Assembly (NCBI GenBank): GCA_045106235.1
Contig: JBGCEJ010000032.1
Coordinates: 1 to 64,000, forward strand
Direction of reading: 5' to 3'
Length of the DNA: 64,000 nt
Source of the DNA: UBA4427 sp045106235
Lineage (GTDB): Bacteria > Myxococcota_A > UBA9160 > UBA4427
The position numbers were made by a program, and so were the translations under genes. Positions 26,918 through 35,500 of this stretch are shown here, piece by piece. Numbering within the stretch: the first letter of the stretch is position 1; each line of letters begins with the position of its first letter. The notes beneath the pieces were generated by a model. That model saw nothing but the letters and a program-made list of their open reading frames with translations, had not been told where the DNA came from and searched no databases.

Positions 26918-28059
26918 CCGACGACTCCTCTCGGAACGGGTTTACCTTGATGGGCATCGCGCGCGCGCGCGGCGATGAGGTCGCTATCGAGGAGGGCCCC
27001 GATACCAAAACCGGCGGGATCCGTGGAGATTCCGCCGATGGGAACGACTGGGACCGAGCCTAACAGCGAGAGCTGCACGTCATCGATCATTTGACCGGCG
27101 TTCTGTTCCAAGACCGCCACACGTTGGCAGCCCTTGGCGGCTCCCTGGAGGGCTTCGCTCGGGAAGGGCCAGAGGCTGATGGGTCGGAAGAGGCCGACCT
27201 TGATGCCCTCGGCGCGGAGATCTCGAATCGCAGCCCGCGCGAAGCGGGCGAGTGTTCCGAAGGCGACGATCAAGAGCTCGGCGTCCTCGGCGTCCTCGAC
27301 TTCGAAGCGTTTTTCGGCCTCGGCGATTCGGTCTTCCTTGTCGGCGAGTGCTTGCCAGTAGCTGTTGGGCTCGATGCCCTTTGAGCCCTTCTTCATGCCG
27401 ATGGGGTTCAGGTTGCGTGACTCGCCGGTTCCGCCCAGGCTGCCATCGACGGCCCAGTCTTTCTCCGGGAGAGCGCCTTCGCTCTCGGTAAAGTCGATCG
27501 TCTTGATCTCGACGGCTTCCGCCGTGTGGCCGATCAGGTAGTCGCCGTAGATCACGACGGGATGGCGCCATTTGTCCGCCAGGTGAAAGGCGAGCTGCGT
27601 GATCTCCACCGCTTCACCCACACTCTGCGGCGCGAGGACGATATGGCGGTAATCGCCATGACCGCCGCCGCGGGTGGCCTGGTAGTAGTCGCTCTGTCCC
27701 CGAGCCATGTTGAAAATCACGATCGGGATTTCCGCTCGGGTGATTTCAGACATCGACTCCTGCATCAGAGAGAGGCCCTGTCCCGTCGATCCGGTCGCGG
27801 CGCGGGCACCGGTCGCCGCGGCGCCCCAGGCCTGCCCGATCGCTTCAAGCTCGCTTTCGGAGTTGATGCAATGTCCGCCATGCTCGGGAAGCAGCTTTGC
27901 GAATCCCTCGAGGACCTCCGTGAACGGCGTCATAGGGTAGCCCGAGAAGAAGCGGCATCCTGCGGCGATTGCGGATTCGGCGATCGCTTCCGAGCCTTCC
28001 ATGAGGCGTCGCTTGGATTTTATAACCGGGGTTTTGGAGCTGTCGGTTGCTGCGCTCAT
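26914..28059 (-). CDS. korA: 2-oxoacid:ferredoxin oxidoreductase, alpha subunit
   Basis: A 381-residue alpha subunit of the 2-oxoacid:acceptor oxidoreductase family. GNEA-like text reads EGSEAIAESAIAAGCRFFSGYPMTPFTEV, and TGSTGQGLSLMQESMSEITRAEIPIVI and RGGGHGDYRHIVLAPQSV are the pyrimidine-binding landmarks. The C-terminal VGLFRPISLWPFPSEAL segment is also typical. The ATG at 28059 has AGGAGG upstream and overlaps the ferredoxin stop. An alpha subunit of this size with separate gamma and delta genes is the KorABCD (2-oxoglutarate) arrangement; a branched-chain 2-oxoacid substrate is possible. Confidence 0.92.
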   Translation of the reverse strand: MSAATDSSKTPVIKSKRRLMEGSEAIAESAIAAGCRFFSGYPMTPFTEVLEGFAKLLPEHGGHCINSESELEAIGQAWGAAATGARAATGSTGQGLSLMQESMSEITRAEIPIVIFNMARGQSDYYQATRGGGHGDYRHIVLAPQSVGEAVEITQLAFHLADKWRHPVVIYGDYLIGHTAEAVEIKTIDFTESEGALPEKDWAVDGSLGGTGESRNLNPIGMKKGSKGIEPNSYWQALADKEDRIAEAEKRFEVEDAEDAELLIVAFGTLARFARAAIRDLRAEGIKVGLFRPISLWPFPSEALQGAAKGCQRVAVLEQNAGQMIDDVQLSLLGSVPVVPIGGISTDPAGFGIGALLDSDLIAARARDAHQGKPVPRGVVG

Positions 28060-28313
28060 TGCGGCGCCTCCTGTTGGGTCGCGCGCCCTTCGTCGTCGAA
28101 TTGGTAGACCTCGAAGCAGAAGTCGGGGCAGACCATCAAGCAGGCGCTGCATCCGGTGCAGCCCTCGGTGAGAACCGGCAGCAAATAGCCCGAGTCGTTT
28201 CGGTTCTTCGACATGTGGAGCACGTTCGGCGGGCAGGCCGGAATGCAGAGTTCGCAGCCCTTACAGCGTTCGGTGTCGATGACGACGGTGCCTCGTGGCG
28301 CAGAGCGGCTCAT
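28056..28313 (-). CDS. korD: 2-oxoacid:ferredoxin oxidoreductase delta subunit, 2x[4Fe-4S]
   Basis: An 85-residue ferredoxin-like subunit with two complete cluster motifs, CKGCELCIPACPP and CTGCSACLMVCPD, supplying eight cysteines for two [4Fe-4S] clusters. It takes electrons from the TPP site to soluble ferredoxin. It overlaps korA downstream and korC upstream by 4 bases each (ATGA junctions), so the subunits are translationally coupled. Confidence 0.95.
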   Translation of the reverse strand: MSRSAPRGTVVIDTERCKGCELCIPACPPNVLHMSKNRNDSGYLLPVLTEGCTGCSACLMVCPDFCFEVYQFDDEGRATQQEAPQ

Positions 28314-28909
28314 GCAGCCTCCTTCTTCCAGGCGGGCGAAGCGAGCGCGGGAAGCGCTGCGAAGCCGGCCGAAATCGCACGTTGGTTGGTTTCAAGGAAC
28401 TGAATGCGGTAGCTCGGGAGCGCCTCGGCCAAGGCCTTGTCGAGCGCTTCCGCCGAAACGATTCCGGTGGTCTGGGCAAACGCGCCGAGCATCACGAGCG
28501 CGGCGGCCTTCGGAGCGTCCGCTTCTCGGGCGATCGTTGTCGCGGGGATCGAGACGAGCTCCGAAGGTGTTTCGGGGAGTGGTTCGTCGAGATGATCACC
28601 ATCGACTAACACGAGGCCTCCGGCGCGCAGTTTCGGGCGGATGGGCTCAAAATATCGGGGGTGTACGATCAAGGCGGACCAAGCATGGGAGACCATCGGG
28701 GGAGAGGTGATTTGGCCATCGGCGATCACAATCGTCGCGTCGGTATTGCCGCCGCGCATCGTGCCGCCGTAGGTCCCGAGCGACATCACTTCGCGTCCAT
28801 CGTAGGTCGCGGCCAGCGCGAGGATCTTCGCGGCGAGCTGGACGCCCTGGCCACCGATCCCGGTCCACATGACTTCTCTTTCAATTTTCGCGGTCGGCGC
28901 ATCGGGCAT
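28310..28909 (-). CDS. korC: 2-oxoacid:ferredoxin oxidoreductase, gamma subunit
   Basis: A 199-residue gamma subunit. The hallmark is MWTGIGGQGVQLAAKILALAA near residue 15, the GxGGQG motif of this family, followed by MSLGTYGGTMRGGNTDATIVIAD. It contributes to CoA binding and closes the active site. AAGGAG lies 7 bases before the ATG. It is preceded by tetR with 21 bases between, so the regulator probably heads this operon. Confidence 0.93.
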   Translation of the reverse strand: MPDAPTAKIEREVMWTGIGGQGVQLAAKILALAATYDGREVMSLGTYGGTMRGGNTDATIVIADGQITSPPMVSHAWSALIVHPRYFEPIRPKLRAGGLVLVDGDHLDEPLPETPSELVSIPATTIAREADAPKAAALVMLGAFAQTTGIVSAEALDKALAEALPSYRIQFLETNQRAISAGFAALPALASPAWKKEAA

Positions 28910-28930
28910 GGACCGTCTCCTTTCGTTTTC

Positions 28931-29590
28931 TTACGAACTGGCAGGGCGGCGGAGCCCGGCCATCACAAAGGCTTCGAGCCGGTCGACTTCATCGGCTTCG
29001 GGAATGCGTTCTTCAACAAGCCGAGCCTGGACCCAGCCCATGATCAGGTGATAAAGGGACTCGGCTTCGACTTTGGGCGCCACCGCGGGCATCTCGCCGG
29101 TGGCGCGAGCGGCTTCGAGGGCGTCGCGCAAAAGCGCGGTCAGCTGGTCTTCCGAAGCAGCGACCTCTTCCGGAAAGCGTTCAGCGAGCCGGCCGCGGGC
29201 GAGGGCGAAGGGGCGTGTGGCGGAGGCCCCGGAGGGATCCTGGGCCTGGGCGGCCATGCCGCGGACCCACGCTCGAACCGCTTCGGCGGGGGCACGTTCT
29301 GCCATGCGGTGAGAGAGGTAGGCCGCGAGCTTGCGGATGCCGTCATCCAGAACCGCGACGAGAAGCTCGTGCTTGCCTCGAAAATGTCGGTAAAACGCCT
29401 GGTTGGAGAGCCCTGCCTCAGCGAGGATCGCGGAGACCTTCGGGTCGAGCACGCCTGTCCGCTCGATGACCGTGAAGGCGCCTTGGATCAGGCGCTCGAT
29501 CTCGTCCTCTGCCGCGGCGCGGCGCGCCTCGAGGCTTCGGGCGACGGTTCGCCGAGCCACCGAAGTGGTCTGAGGAATCTTGTTCTCCAT
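28931..29590 (-). CDS. TetR/AcrR-family transcriptional regulator
   Basis: A 219-residue TetR repressor: an N-terminal HTH with FTVIERTGVLDPKVSAILAEAGLSNQAFYRHFRGKHELL around residues 38-76 (landmark: NQAFYRHFRGK), then an all-helical ligand domain. It shares a short spacer with the divergent acyl-CoA-ligase-like gene, and an inverted repeat overlaps its own start codon, implying autoregulation. No Shine-Dalgarno is visible upstream, so translation may be leaderless. Ligand is unknown; the neighbouring genes suggest an acyl-CoA or acid. Confidence 0.9.
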   Translation of the reverse strand: MENKIPQTTSVARRTVARSLEARRAAAEDEIERLIQGAFTVIERTGVLDPKVSAILAEAGLSNQAFYRHFRGKHELLVAVLDDGIRKLAAYLSHRMAERAPAEAVRAWVRGMAAQAQDPSGASATRPFALARGRLAERFPEEVAASEDQLTALLRDALEAARATGEMPAVAPKVEAESLYHLIMGWVQARLVEERIPEADEVDRLEAFVMAGLRRPASS

Positions 29591-29604
29591 ACCGAGAATG
29601 GTAT
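29589..29604. promoter_or_regulatory. Inverted repeat, probable TetR operator
   Basis: ATACC-N6-GGTAT lies exactly over the tetR start codon and in the 51-base spacer to the divergent ligase gene. It is the only clear palindrome in the spacer and has the length and symmetry of a TetR operator. Confidence 0.55.
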
Positions 29605-29641
29605 TCTGCGAAATGACTCAAGGCAAGGGGCAGGGCGAAAG

Positions 29642-31186
29642 ATGAGAATCGGCGGTGAACTTCTGGTCGGGGATATTCTGCGCCGCGCGGCGGAGACCGT
29701 CCCTGGGCGCCCCGCCGCGACGGTCGGAACGCAGACGCTCACCTACGCGGAGCTCGAGCGCGATGCGAATCGACTGGCCCACGCCTTGCGAACCCAGCTC
29801 GGGATCGGTCATGGCGACCGCGTGGCCGGGTGGTCCGATACGTCGATCGAGGTGCTGCCCCTTTTTGTGGCGCTGGCCAAGCTCGGTGCCGTCTTTGCGC
29901 CGCTGAATGCGCGACTCGGGGCAGCGGAAGCCGGAGAGGTCGCCGCGCTTGCCCGCGCGACGATCCTGGTCGCGGATACGGATCATGCGGAGGGTGCCGC
30001 GGAAGTTGCGGAGCGCGGCGGGATCGATCGCTGGGCTCTGCTTCCGGTGGGAGAAGCGGGTCGAGCGAGCGCGGCTCGCGATGCGAAAGAGGAGGGTCGG
30101 CTGATTCTCGACTCGACGGGACTACCGGACCCGCCGGCGAGCATCGAGGAGCCGGCGCTGCGTGAGACGGATCCGCACGTGATTTTCTTTACGAGTGGAA
30201 GCACGGGGCGACCCAAGGGTGTCGTCTTGTCTCATCGCGCGAATTGGTTGCGCGGCTTTCAGGGCGTGTTCCTCGACGAGCCTGAGCGAACGGTTTGCTC
30301 CTTCCCGCTTTTTCATATGGCGGCGTTTACGCTCGCGATGGCGGCTTGGCAGACCCGCGGCGAAATTGTCTATACGGCGGCGACGGCTGATGCTTTGTTG
30401 GAGGCGATTGAGCGACGTCGGGCGACCCGGGTGAATGCGCTGCCCCTGATTTGGAAGCGCATCGTCGACTCGGATCCTTCGCGGTTTGATATCTCGAGCT
30501 TGCGACAGATTGATACGGGCACTTCTGCGACGCCGATCGAACTCATCCGCGAGATCAAGGCCAGCTTCCCTGAGGCCTGCGTGCGGATTTTTTATGGATC
30601 CACTGAAGTGGGGTCGGCGATGTCGCTGATGGACCTCGATATCTTGAGGAAGCCGGGTGCGGTCGGGATCGCTTCGAATAACGTCGATGTGCGTCTCGCG
30701 GAGGACGGCGAAATCGAGGTGCGCAGCCCGTACCTGATGGACGGCTATTTTGATGATCCAGAGGGAACGGCCGCCGTGTTGAAGGACGGCTGGTTCGCGA
30801 TGGGGGATATGGGAGCGCAGGACGACGAGGGCTATTTCTCAATCGTCGGTCGCAAGAAGGAAATTCTGCGGACGGGAGGCGAGAGTGTCTCGCCGAGCGA
30901 GGTAGAGGGCGTGCTGCGTGATTTTCCGGGCGTGGAAGATATCGCGATCGTCGGGCTTCCTGATCCGGGCTGGGGCGAGGTGTTATGCGCAGCCGTCGTT
31001 CCTTCTGCGGGAGCGACCGTCGGTCTCGACTCGCTGCAGGCGCATTGTGAGGGGCGTCTTGCGGGGTTTAAGAAGCCGCGCCGACTTGCGGTTCTGGACG
31101 CGCTGCCGCGGACCGCGGCGACGAATCAGGTGCAGAGGACGCTGCTTGTGGAGAAGATCTTGGCGGAAGGGTTGGCCTCAGAATGA
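29642..31186 (+). CDS. AMP-dependent acyl-CoA synthetase/ligase-like protein
   Basis: A 514-residue ANL-superfamily enzyme. The P-loop FFTSGSTGRPKGVVLSH (about 180-196), the YGSTEVGS A5 motif, GDMGAQDDEGYF, and GRKKEILRTGGESVSPSEVEG (A8) are all present. The A10 catalytic lysine is not: where LPRTxxGK is expected the sequence reads LPRTAATNQVQR, with Gln496 at the lysine position. It may be a modified ligase, catalyse only the thioester step, or have lost activity. The ATG follows GGGCGAAAG. It is divergent from tetR and overlaps the dehydrogenase by 4 bases. Confidence 0.85.
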   Translation: MRIGGELLVGDILRRAAETVPGRPAATVGTQTLTYAELERDANRLAHALRTQLGIGHGDRVAGWSDTSIEVLPLFVALAKLGAVFAPLNARLGAAEAGEVAALARATILVADTDHAEGAAEVAERGGIDRWALLPVGEAGRASAARDAKEEGRLILDSTGLPDPPASIEEPALRETDPHVIFFTSGSTGRPKGVVLSHRANWLRGFQGVFLDEPERTVCSFPLFHMAAFTLAMAAWQTRGEIVYTAATADALLEAIERRRATRVNALPLIWKRIVDSDPSRFDISSLRQIDTGTSATPIELIREIKASFPEACVRIFYGSTEVGSAMSLMDLDILRKPGAVGIASNNVDVRLAEDGEIEVRSPYLMDGYFDDPEGTAAVLKDGWFAMGDMGAQDDEGYFSIVGRKKEILRTGGESVSPSEVEGVLRDFPGVEDIAIVGLPDPGWGEVLCAAVVPSAGATVGLDSLQAHCEGRLAGFKKPRRLAVLDALPRTAATNQVQRTLLVEKILAEGLASE

Positions 31187-32133
31187 AGGGTGCGCGAGAC
31201 GGAAGTCGGATTGCTGTCCATATGCCTCTTGAGCTGATGGGGCCGGTTCGCGAGGCGTTTCCGGATGTCGAGATCGTTCAGCTTCCGCCCGAAGGGGAAT
31301 TGCCTGGGGAAGAGCTGCCGAAAGTTCTGCTGACCTTGCCTTGGGGGACGCCGAACGTGGCGGACGCGATCGCGCGGGGAGTCCACTGGGTGCATGCCTA
31401 CGGTACGGGCGTGAATGGCTTTCCTTTTGAGATGTTAGGCGATGCGACGCTGACCTGTTCTCGGGGCGCGAGTGCGACGGCGATTTCGGAATGGGTGATG
31501 GCGGTTCTGCTTGCGGCAGAGAAGCAGCTTCCCCAGACCTGGCTCTCGGCGGCGCCCGAGCGGTGGAATACGGCCGATCTCGGAACGCTTTCGGGCCGAA
31601 GGCTCGCGCTGGTGGGCTTCGGTGGGATTGCGCAGGCGATTGCGGAGCGGGCTCTGCCTTTCGGGATGAAGGTGGCGGCGCTGCGCCGCACCGCGGCGGA
31701 GAGCCCGATTCCGGCCGTCGAGATCCGGACGGATCTCGCGGAGCTGCTTGCGGACGCGGACCATGTTGTGGTCGCGGCGCCGGAGACCCCTGCCACACGA
31801 CATCTGATGAACGACGCGGCGTTCGCGGCGATGAAGCCGGAGGCGCATCTCGTGAATATCGCGCGGGGCGGACTCGTCGATCAGGAAGCGCTTCTTCGAG
31901 CGCTCGATGGTTCGGGCGGGCCGGCGCTCGCGACGCTCGACGTTGTGGATCCTGAGCCGCTGCCCGAAGGCCATTGGCTCTATGGTCATGAGAAGGTCCG
32001 GCTCTCCGCGCATATCTCTTGGAGCTCGCCGGTTTCGCACGCGGGGCTGCTCGACCGCTTCGTTGAGAACCTGGGGCGATACCGACGCGGCGAGGAACTC
32101 GCCTACCAAGTGGATCCGTCGGAGGGCTACTGA
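31183..32133 (+). CDS. D-isomer-specific 2-hydroxyacid dehydrogenase
   Basis: A 316-residue NAD(P)-dependent dehydrogenase. The Rossmann motif is ALVGFGGIAQAIAERALPFG, and VNIARGGLVDQEALLRAL holds the conserved Arg and Gly-Gly-Leu. The catalytic His lies in RLSAHISWSSP. The N-terminal substrate domain is shorter and less conserved, as in GhrA-like and phosphoglycerate-dehydrogenase-like members. It would interconvert a 2-hydroxy and 2-oxo acid. The 4-base overlap with the ligase-like gene indicates one operon. Confidence 0.88.
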   Translation: MKGARDGSRIAVHMPLELMGPVREAFPDVEIVQLPPEGELPGEELPKVLLTLPWGTPNVADAIARGVHWVHAYGTGVNGFPFEMLGDATLTCSRGASATAISEWVMAVLLAAEKQLPQTWLSAAPERWNTADLGTLSGRRLALVGFGGIAQAIAERALPFGMKVAALRRTAAESPIPAVEIRTDLAELLADADHVVVAAPETPATRHLMNDAAFAAMKPEAHLVNIARGGLVDQEALLRALDGSGGPALATLDVVDPEPLPEGHWLYGHEKVRLSAHISWSSPVSHAGLLDRFVENLGRYRRGEELAYQVDPSEGY

Positions 32134-32194
32134 TCGCGGCGGGCTGCGACGGACCGCGACGAGCCGCTGCTAAGCCGCCTCGCCTCGCGGCGTC

Positions 32195-32587
32195 TTAGGT
32201 GTTCTTGAGCTCGATCAGGATTTCGCGGTAGGTCTTCTCGCCGACATTGTAGGCCCATTCGAGGGCGCCCTTCGGAAGGCTCACGGTATTACCCGCTTCG
32301 GGAACCTTGCCCACGAAAGACTCGCCGATGTCTTCTGGCACGACGCCCGCGACATAGTCGCCCTCTGAAATGGCGAGATAGTAGTCGTGGTTATGGCGAT
32401 GGAGGTCGCTGGCCTCGCCGGGCTCGAGGATCATCTGCCAGATCTTGATCTTGTCGTCTTCGAAGAGGAGCTGGGTCCCCACGTCGCCTTCGGGTTCGCC
32501 TTTGTGTTCGTCGCGGAAGCGGTCGAGGCGCTCCTTCATTTCAGGCGTGAGGTCGATGATTTCGGGCGGCGTTGCGATCATGTTCAT
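32195..32587 (-). CDS. Small cupin-domain protein
   Basis: A 130-residue single-domain cupin. The metal-binding motif 1 is DLHRHNHDYYLAISEGDY, with His ligands, and the second is the weaker KGALEWAYNVGEKTYREILIEL strand. Members of this group bind a divalent metal and act as isomerases, dioxygenases or sensors. Function cannot be assigned. It converges with the dehydrogenase and has no co-directional neighbour. Confidence 0.75.
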   Translation of the reverse strand: MNMIATPPEIIDLTPEMKERLDRFRDEHKGEPEGDVGTQLLFEDDKIKIWQMILEPGEASDLHRHNHDYYLAISEGDYVAGVVPEDIGESFVGKVPEAGNTVSLPKGALEWAYNVGEKTYREILIELKNT

Positions 32588-32719
32588 TCCTCTTGGGCGC
32601 GCGGTCGGAAAAACTGGGCGCGTTATGGAATCTTAGCCTAGAGCAGGATCCTGTCCTGGCCTTCGGTCTACCGTATGCTGGGCGGCGAAGTGTGGCATCG
32701 GTCCAGGGCGGAGATGGCG

Positions 32720-33511
32720 ATGAATGAGCTGAAGCGGAAGATCTTTGGACGTGGTTTGGTCGCGGGATTTTTGATTCTCTCGACGGCTTGTGCGCCGGGC
32801 GCTGGGAATCCGGCGGCTGAGGATGCGCCTCGTCGGAGCAGTTCTGGAGAGAGGCGCCGGCTGGCGGAGACCGTGGAGGAGATGGCCGCCTTCGAAGCGC
32901 TTTGTGCGAAGCAAGCAGAGGAAACAGATCAGCCCACTCTGCTCGCGATGCGGATCTCAGATCATCTGGCTAAGGACTCAACGATTCCGCTGGGGGAGTG
33001 GGGACTCGCAAGCGTTAGCGTCGATGACGATGGGATTATCGGGGAGATGGTGGTCAAGCAGTCGAGTTCCCCGGCGTTCGCGTCGGCGCTCCAGGCGTCG
33101 TTCTTGGCGACGGGACCTCATCCTGCTTTCGAAGGGCTGGATCGCATTTGTTTCGGCGGGCATCCGCTGGTCGTGCGAATCGAAGGACCTCGCGAAGTGC
33201 CATGTCGAAGCCAGGAAGACGTCTACACCTATATCGATGAGGTTGGGCTCGCAGTCTACGCGCGTCTCTACCGGCCCGACTTAATGAACCAGCCGGGTAG
33301 CGGATACGTTCGCTTCACTCTAGAGCTCGACCCGGAAGGGGGTTTCGAAGCGGTACGGATTCTGTCTTCGCCCGACGAGGTCGTGACGCAAAAGCTTCGG
33401 AAAGCTGTCGAAGGCGCCGCACCGTACTCCTCGCCTCCTCGGTACGAGAGCTGTTTTGAGGAAAAGCCCTTCAAGCTGAGGCTCGAGGTCGTCGACTCCG
33501 AAAGCTCGTGA
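32720..33511 (+). CDS. Lipoprotein with TonB C-terminal-like domain
   Basis: A 263-residue predicted lipoprotein: LKRKIFGRGLVAGFLILSTAC ends in a lipobox with lipidated Cys24. The C-terminal part (YVRFTLELDPEGGFEAVRIL, then VTQKLRKAVEGAAPY) resembles TonB/TolA C-domain folds that contact outer-membrane partners. There is no proline-rich spanning region, so it is not a classic TonB. The ATG at 32720 has GGAG 6 bases upstream and is preferred to ATG codons at 32675 and 32714. Confidence 0.6.
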   Translation: MNELKRKIFGRGLVAGFLILSTACAPGAGNPAAEDAPRRSSSGERRRLAETVEEMAAFEALCAKQAEETDQPTLLAMRISDHLAKDSTIPLGEWGLASVSVDDDGIIGEMVVKQSSSPAFASALQASFLATGPHPAFEGLDRICFGGHPLVVRIEGPREVPCRSQEDVYTYIDEVGLAVYARLYRPDLMNQPGSGYVRFTLELDPEGGFEAVRILSSPDEVVTQKLRKAVEGAAPYSSPPRYESCFEEKPFKLRLEVVDSESS

Positions 33512-33556
33512 TCGATATTAGGCGACCTTGACCACGAGCTTGAGAAGTCCGGCTGG

Positions 33557-33583
33557 GGTGGTCGAGGTGGTCGAGGTGGTCGA
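33557..33583. repeat. Tandem repeat, 3 x 9 bp (GGTGGTCGA)
   Basis: Three perfect head-to-tail copies of GGTGGTCGA plus a partial fourth lie between the two convergent stop codons at 33511 and 33595. Confidence 0.8.
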
Positions 33584-33594
33584 GGTGTTAGTGG

Positions 33595-33933
33595 CTAGAC
33601 CGCCGCTTCGCCCTGTTCCCCCGTCCGGATTCGGATTGCTTGTTCGACGTCGGAGATAAAGATCTTGCCGTCGCCGATCTTGCCCGTTTGGGCGCCTTCC
33701 TGAACGGCGCCGACCGCGGCTTCCACCTGGTCGTCCCGCACCACGATTTCCAGAGAGAGCTTCGGCAGCAGGTCGACCTGGTATTCCGCACCACGGTAAA
33801 CCTCGGTATGCCCCTTCTGGCGCCCGAAGCCCTTGGCCTCGGACACGGTCATGCCTTCGACGCCCACGCGCCCGAGGGCTTCGCGGACATCATCGAGCTT
33901 GAAAGGCTTGATGATCGCTTGGATTTTCTTCAT
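33595..33933 (-). CDS. glnK: Nitrogen regulatory protein P-II (GlnB/GlnK)
   Basis: A 112-residue P-II signal protein. MKKIQAIIKPFKLDDVREAL is the N-terminal strand and helix, the T-loop contains the uridylylation Tyr51 (YRGAEYQVDLLPK), and the B-loop reads GAQTGKIGDGKIFI. It senses 2-oxoglutarate and ATP/ADP and blocks AmtB. It follows amtB after 38 bases; amtB first is the reverse of the usual glnK-amtB order. I name it glnK from this pairing; GlnB cannot be excluded. Confidence 0.95.
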   Translation of the reverse strand: MKKIQAIIKPFKLDDVREALGRVGVEGMTVSEAKGFGRQKGHTEVYRGAEYQVDLLPKLSLEIVVRDDQVEAAVGAVQEGAQTGKIGDGKIFISDVEQAIRIRTGEQGEAAV

Positions 33934-33971
33934 GGGAGGGACTCCTTCCCGGGCCGCGAAGGCCGGCGGCT

Positions 33972-35336
33972 TTAGAGGTTGTATCCGCGTTCATCATGTT
34001 CAGAGAGGTCGAGACCCATGCGCTCGGAGTCTTCGTCGACGCGGAGGCCGACGATCATGTCCGTGAGCTTCAGAAGTCCGAAGCTGGCAACGCCCGCCCA
34101 AGCAGCGGTAATGAGCGCGGCCGTGAGCTGAACGCCGACCTGAGATCCGATCGCGAGGCCGACCTGGTTGCCGCCCATTGAGGCTGCGCCGAAGACGCCG
34201 GCGAGGATCGTGCCGACGAAGCCGCCGACCCCATGTACGCCGAACACGTCGAGGCTGTCGTCGTAGCCGAACTTGCTCTTGATCGTCGTCGAGGCGAGAT
34301 AGCAAATGATGCCCGAGGAGAAGCCGATGGCGAGACCGCCGATTGGGCCGATCACACCGGCTGCGGGGGTGACGGCAGCGAGGCCGGCGATGGCGCCGGT
34401 GGCGATGCCGAGGACGCTGGGCTTGGAATGCTTGAACCACTCGATCGCCATCCAGGTCAGGGCGGCGGTCGAAGCGGAAATATGAGTCACGGTGATCGCC
34501 ATCGCGGCATCGCCGTTCGCGCCGAGCGCCGAACCGCCATTGAAACCGAACCAACCGACCCAGAGCATGCCCGTTCCCGTGACGCACATCGTGAGGTTAT
34601 GCGGGGGCATCGCCGTCTTCGGGTAGCCCTGGCGCGGGCCGATCATGATGCAGGCCACGAGGGCGCCGATGCCCGCTGTAATATGGACCACGATGCCGCC
34701 GGCGAAATCGAACACGCCCATGTCGGCGAAATAGCCGCCATCGCCGCCCCAGGTCATGTGGCAGATGGGGGCGTAGACCACGATCAGCCAGAGGGCCGAG
34801 AAAATCAGGACCGCCGAGAAGCGCATGCGTTCCGCGAAGGCGCCGATCATGAGCGCCGGGGTGATCACGGCGAAGGTGCATTGGAAGACGAAGAAGAGGA
34901 CTTCCGGAATCGTGCCCGAGAGCGTTCCGCCGTCGACCCCCGAAAGGAAGGCCTTGTCGAGTCCACCGATGAAGGCGCGGAGGCCCGTCTCGCCCGCGAC
35001 CATTCCTGTGGTGTCGAAGGCGAGGGAGTAGCCGACGCCGAGCCAGAGAATTGTCATGAACGCGGTGAGCGCGAGACAATGCATCAGGACCGAGAGCACG
35101 TTCTTCGTGCGAACGAGGCCAGCGTAGAAAAGGGCGAGGCCGGGGATCGTCATGAAGAGGACGAGTGCGGTCGAGGTCAGGATCCAGGCCGTATCGCCCG
35201 TGTCCAGGGTATCCGCGGCGAAGGCGGCGCTGGGAAGGCCGAGGGAAAGACCGAGAAAGAGGCCGATCAGCAAGGCCAGCGGGATCAGGGCGGACAGGCT
35301 GGAGAGGTCGAAGCGCGGGCGCGCCAGGGGTGACAT
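33972..35336 (-). CDS. amtB: Ammonium transporter AmtB
   Basis: A 454-residue Amt/Rh channel with about eleven transmembrane helices after a cleavable-looking signal (LLIGLFLGLSLGLPSAAFA). Signature text includes GDTAWILTSTALVLFMTIPGLALFYAGLVR, the pore His in PICHMTWGGDGGYF, and the twin-His partner in FGVHGVGGFVG. It conducts NH3/NH4+ across the inner membrane. The ATG at 35336 is favoured, but the frame stays open to 35396. It is coupled with the P-II gene downstream. Confidence 0.95.
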   Translation of the reverse strand: MSPLARPRFDLSSLSALIPLALLIGLFLGLSLGLPSAAFAADTLDTGDTAWILTSTALVLFMTIPGLALFYAGLVRTKNVLSVLMHCLALTAFMTILWLGVGYSLAFDTTGMVAGETGLRAFIGGLDKAFLSGVDGGTLSGTIPEVLFFVFQCTFAVITPALMIGAFAERMRFSAVLIFSALWLIVVYAPICHMTWGGDGGYFADMGVFDFAGGIVVHITAGIGALVACIMIGPRQGYPKTAMPPHNLTMCVTGTGMLWVGWFGFNGGSALGANGDAAMAITVTHISASTAALTWMAIEWFKHSKPSVLGIATGAIAGLAAVTPAAGVIGPIGGLAIGFSSGIICYLASTTIKSKFGYDDSLDVFGVHGVGGFVGTILAGVFGAASMGGNQVGLAIGSQVGVQLTAALITAAWAGVASFGLLKLTDMIVGLRVDEDSERMGLDLSEHDERGYNL

Positions 35337-35500
35337 GGGGGCGGATTCCTCGGTTTCGCTCGATTGAGCGGGGGGCGTCATCCCGTTGGTCGCCAATCGG
35401 CGCCGACTCAGGGGGAAAACCCTTAGTTGGGACTGTGCTGTTTTAAACCGAGGTGGGCTCTAAATCAAACGATTCGAGGGAAAAAATGGAGCACGCCAGG

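Noticed and set aside
28661..29641. A 327-residue N-terminal extension of the ligase frame
   Set aside because: It runs antisense to korC and tetR; the ATG at 29642 begins the family's N-terminus.
35397..35500. A sigma-54 promoter upstream of amtB
   Set aside because: A TGGCGTG element exists on the minus strand but no GC-containing -12 element lies at the right spacing.
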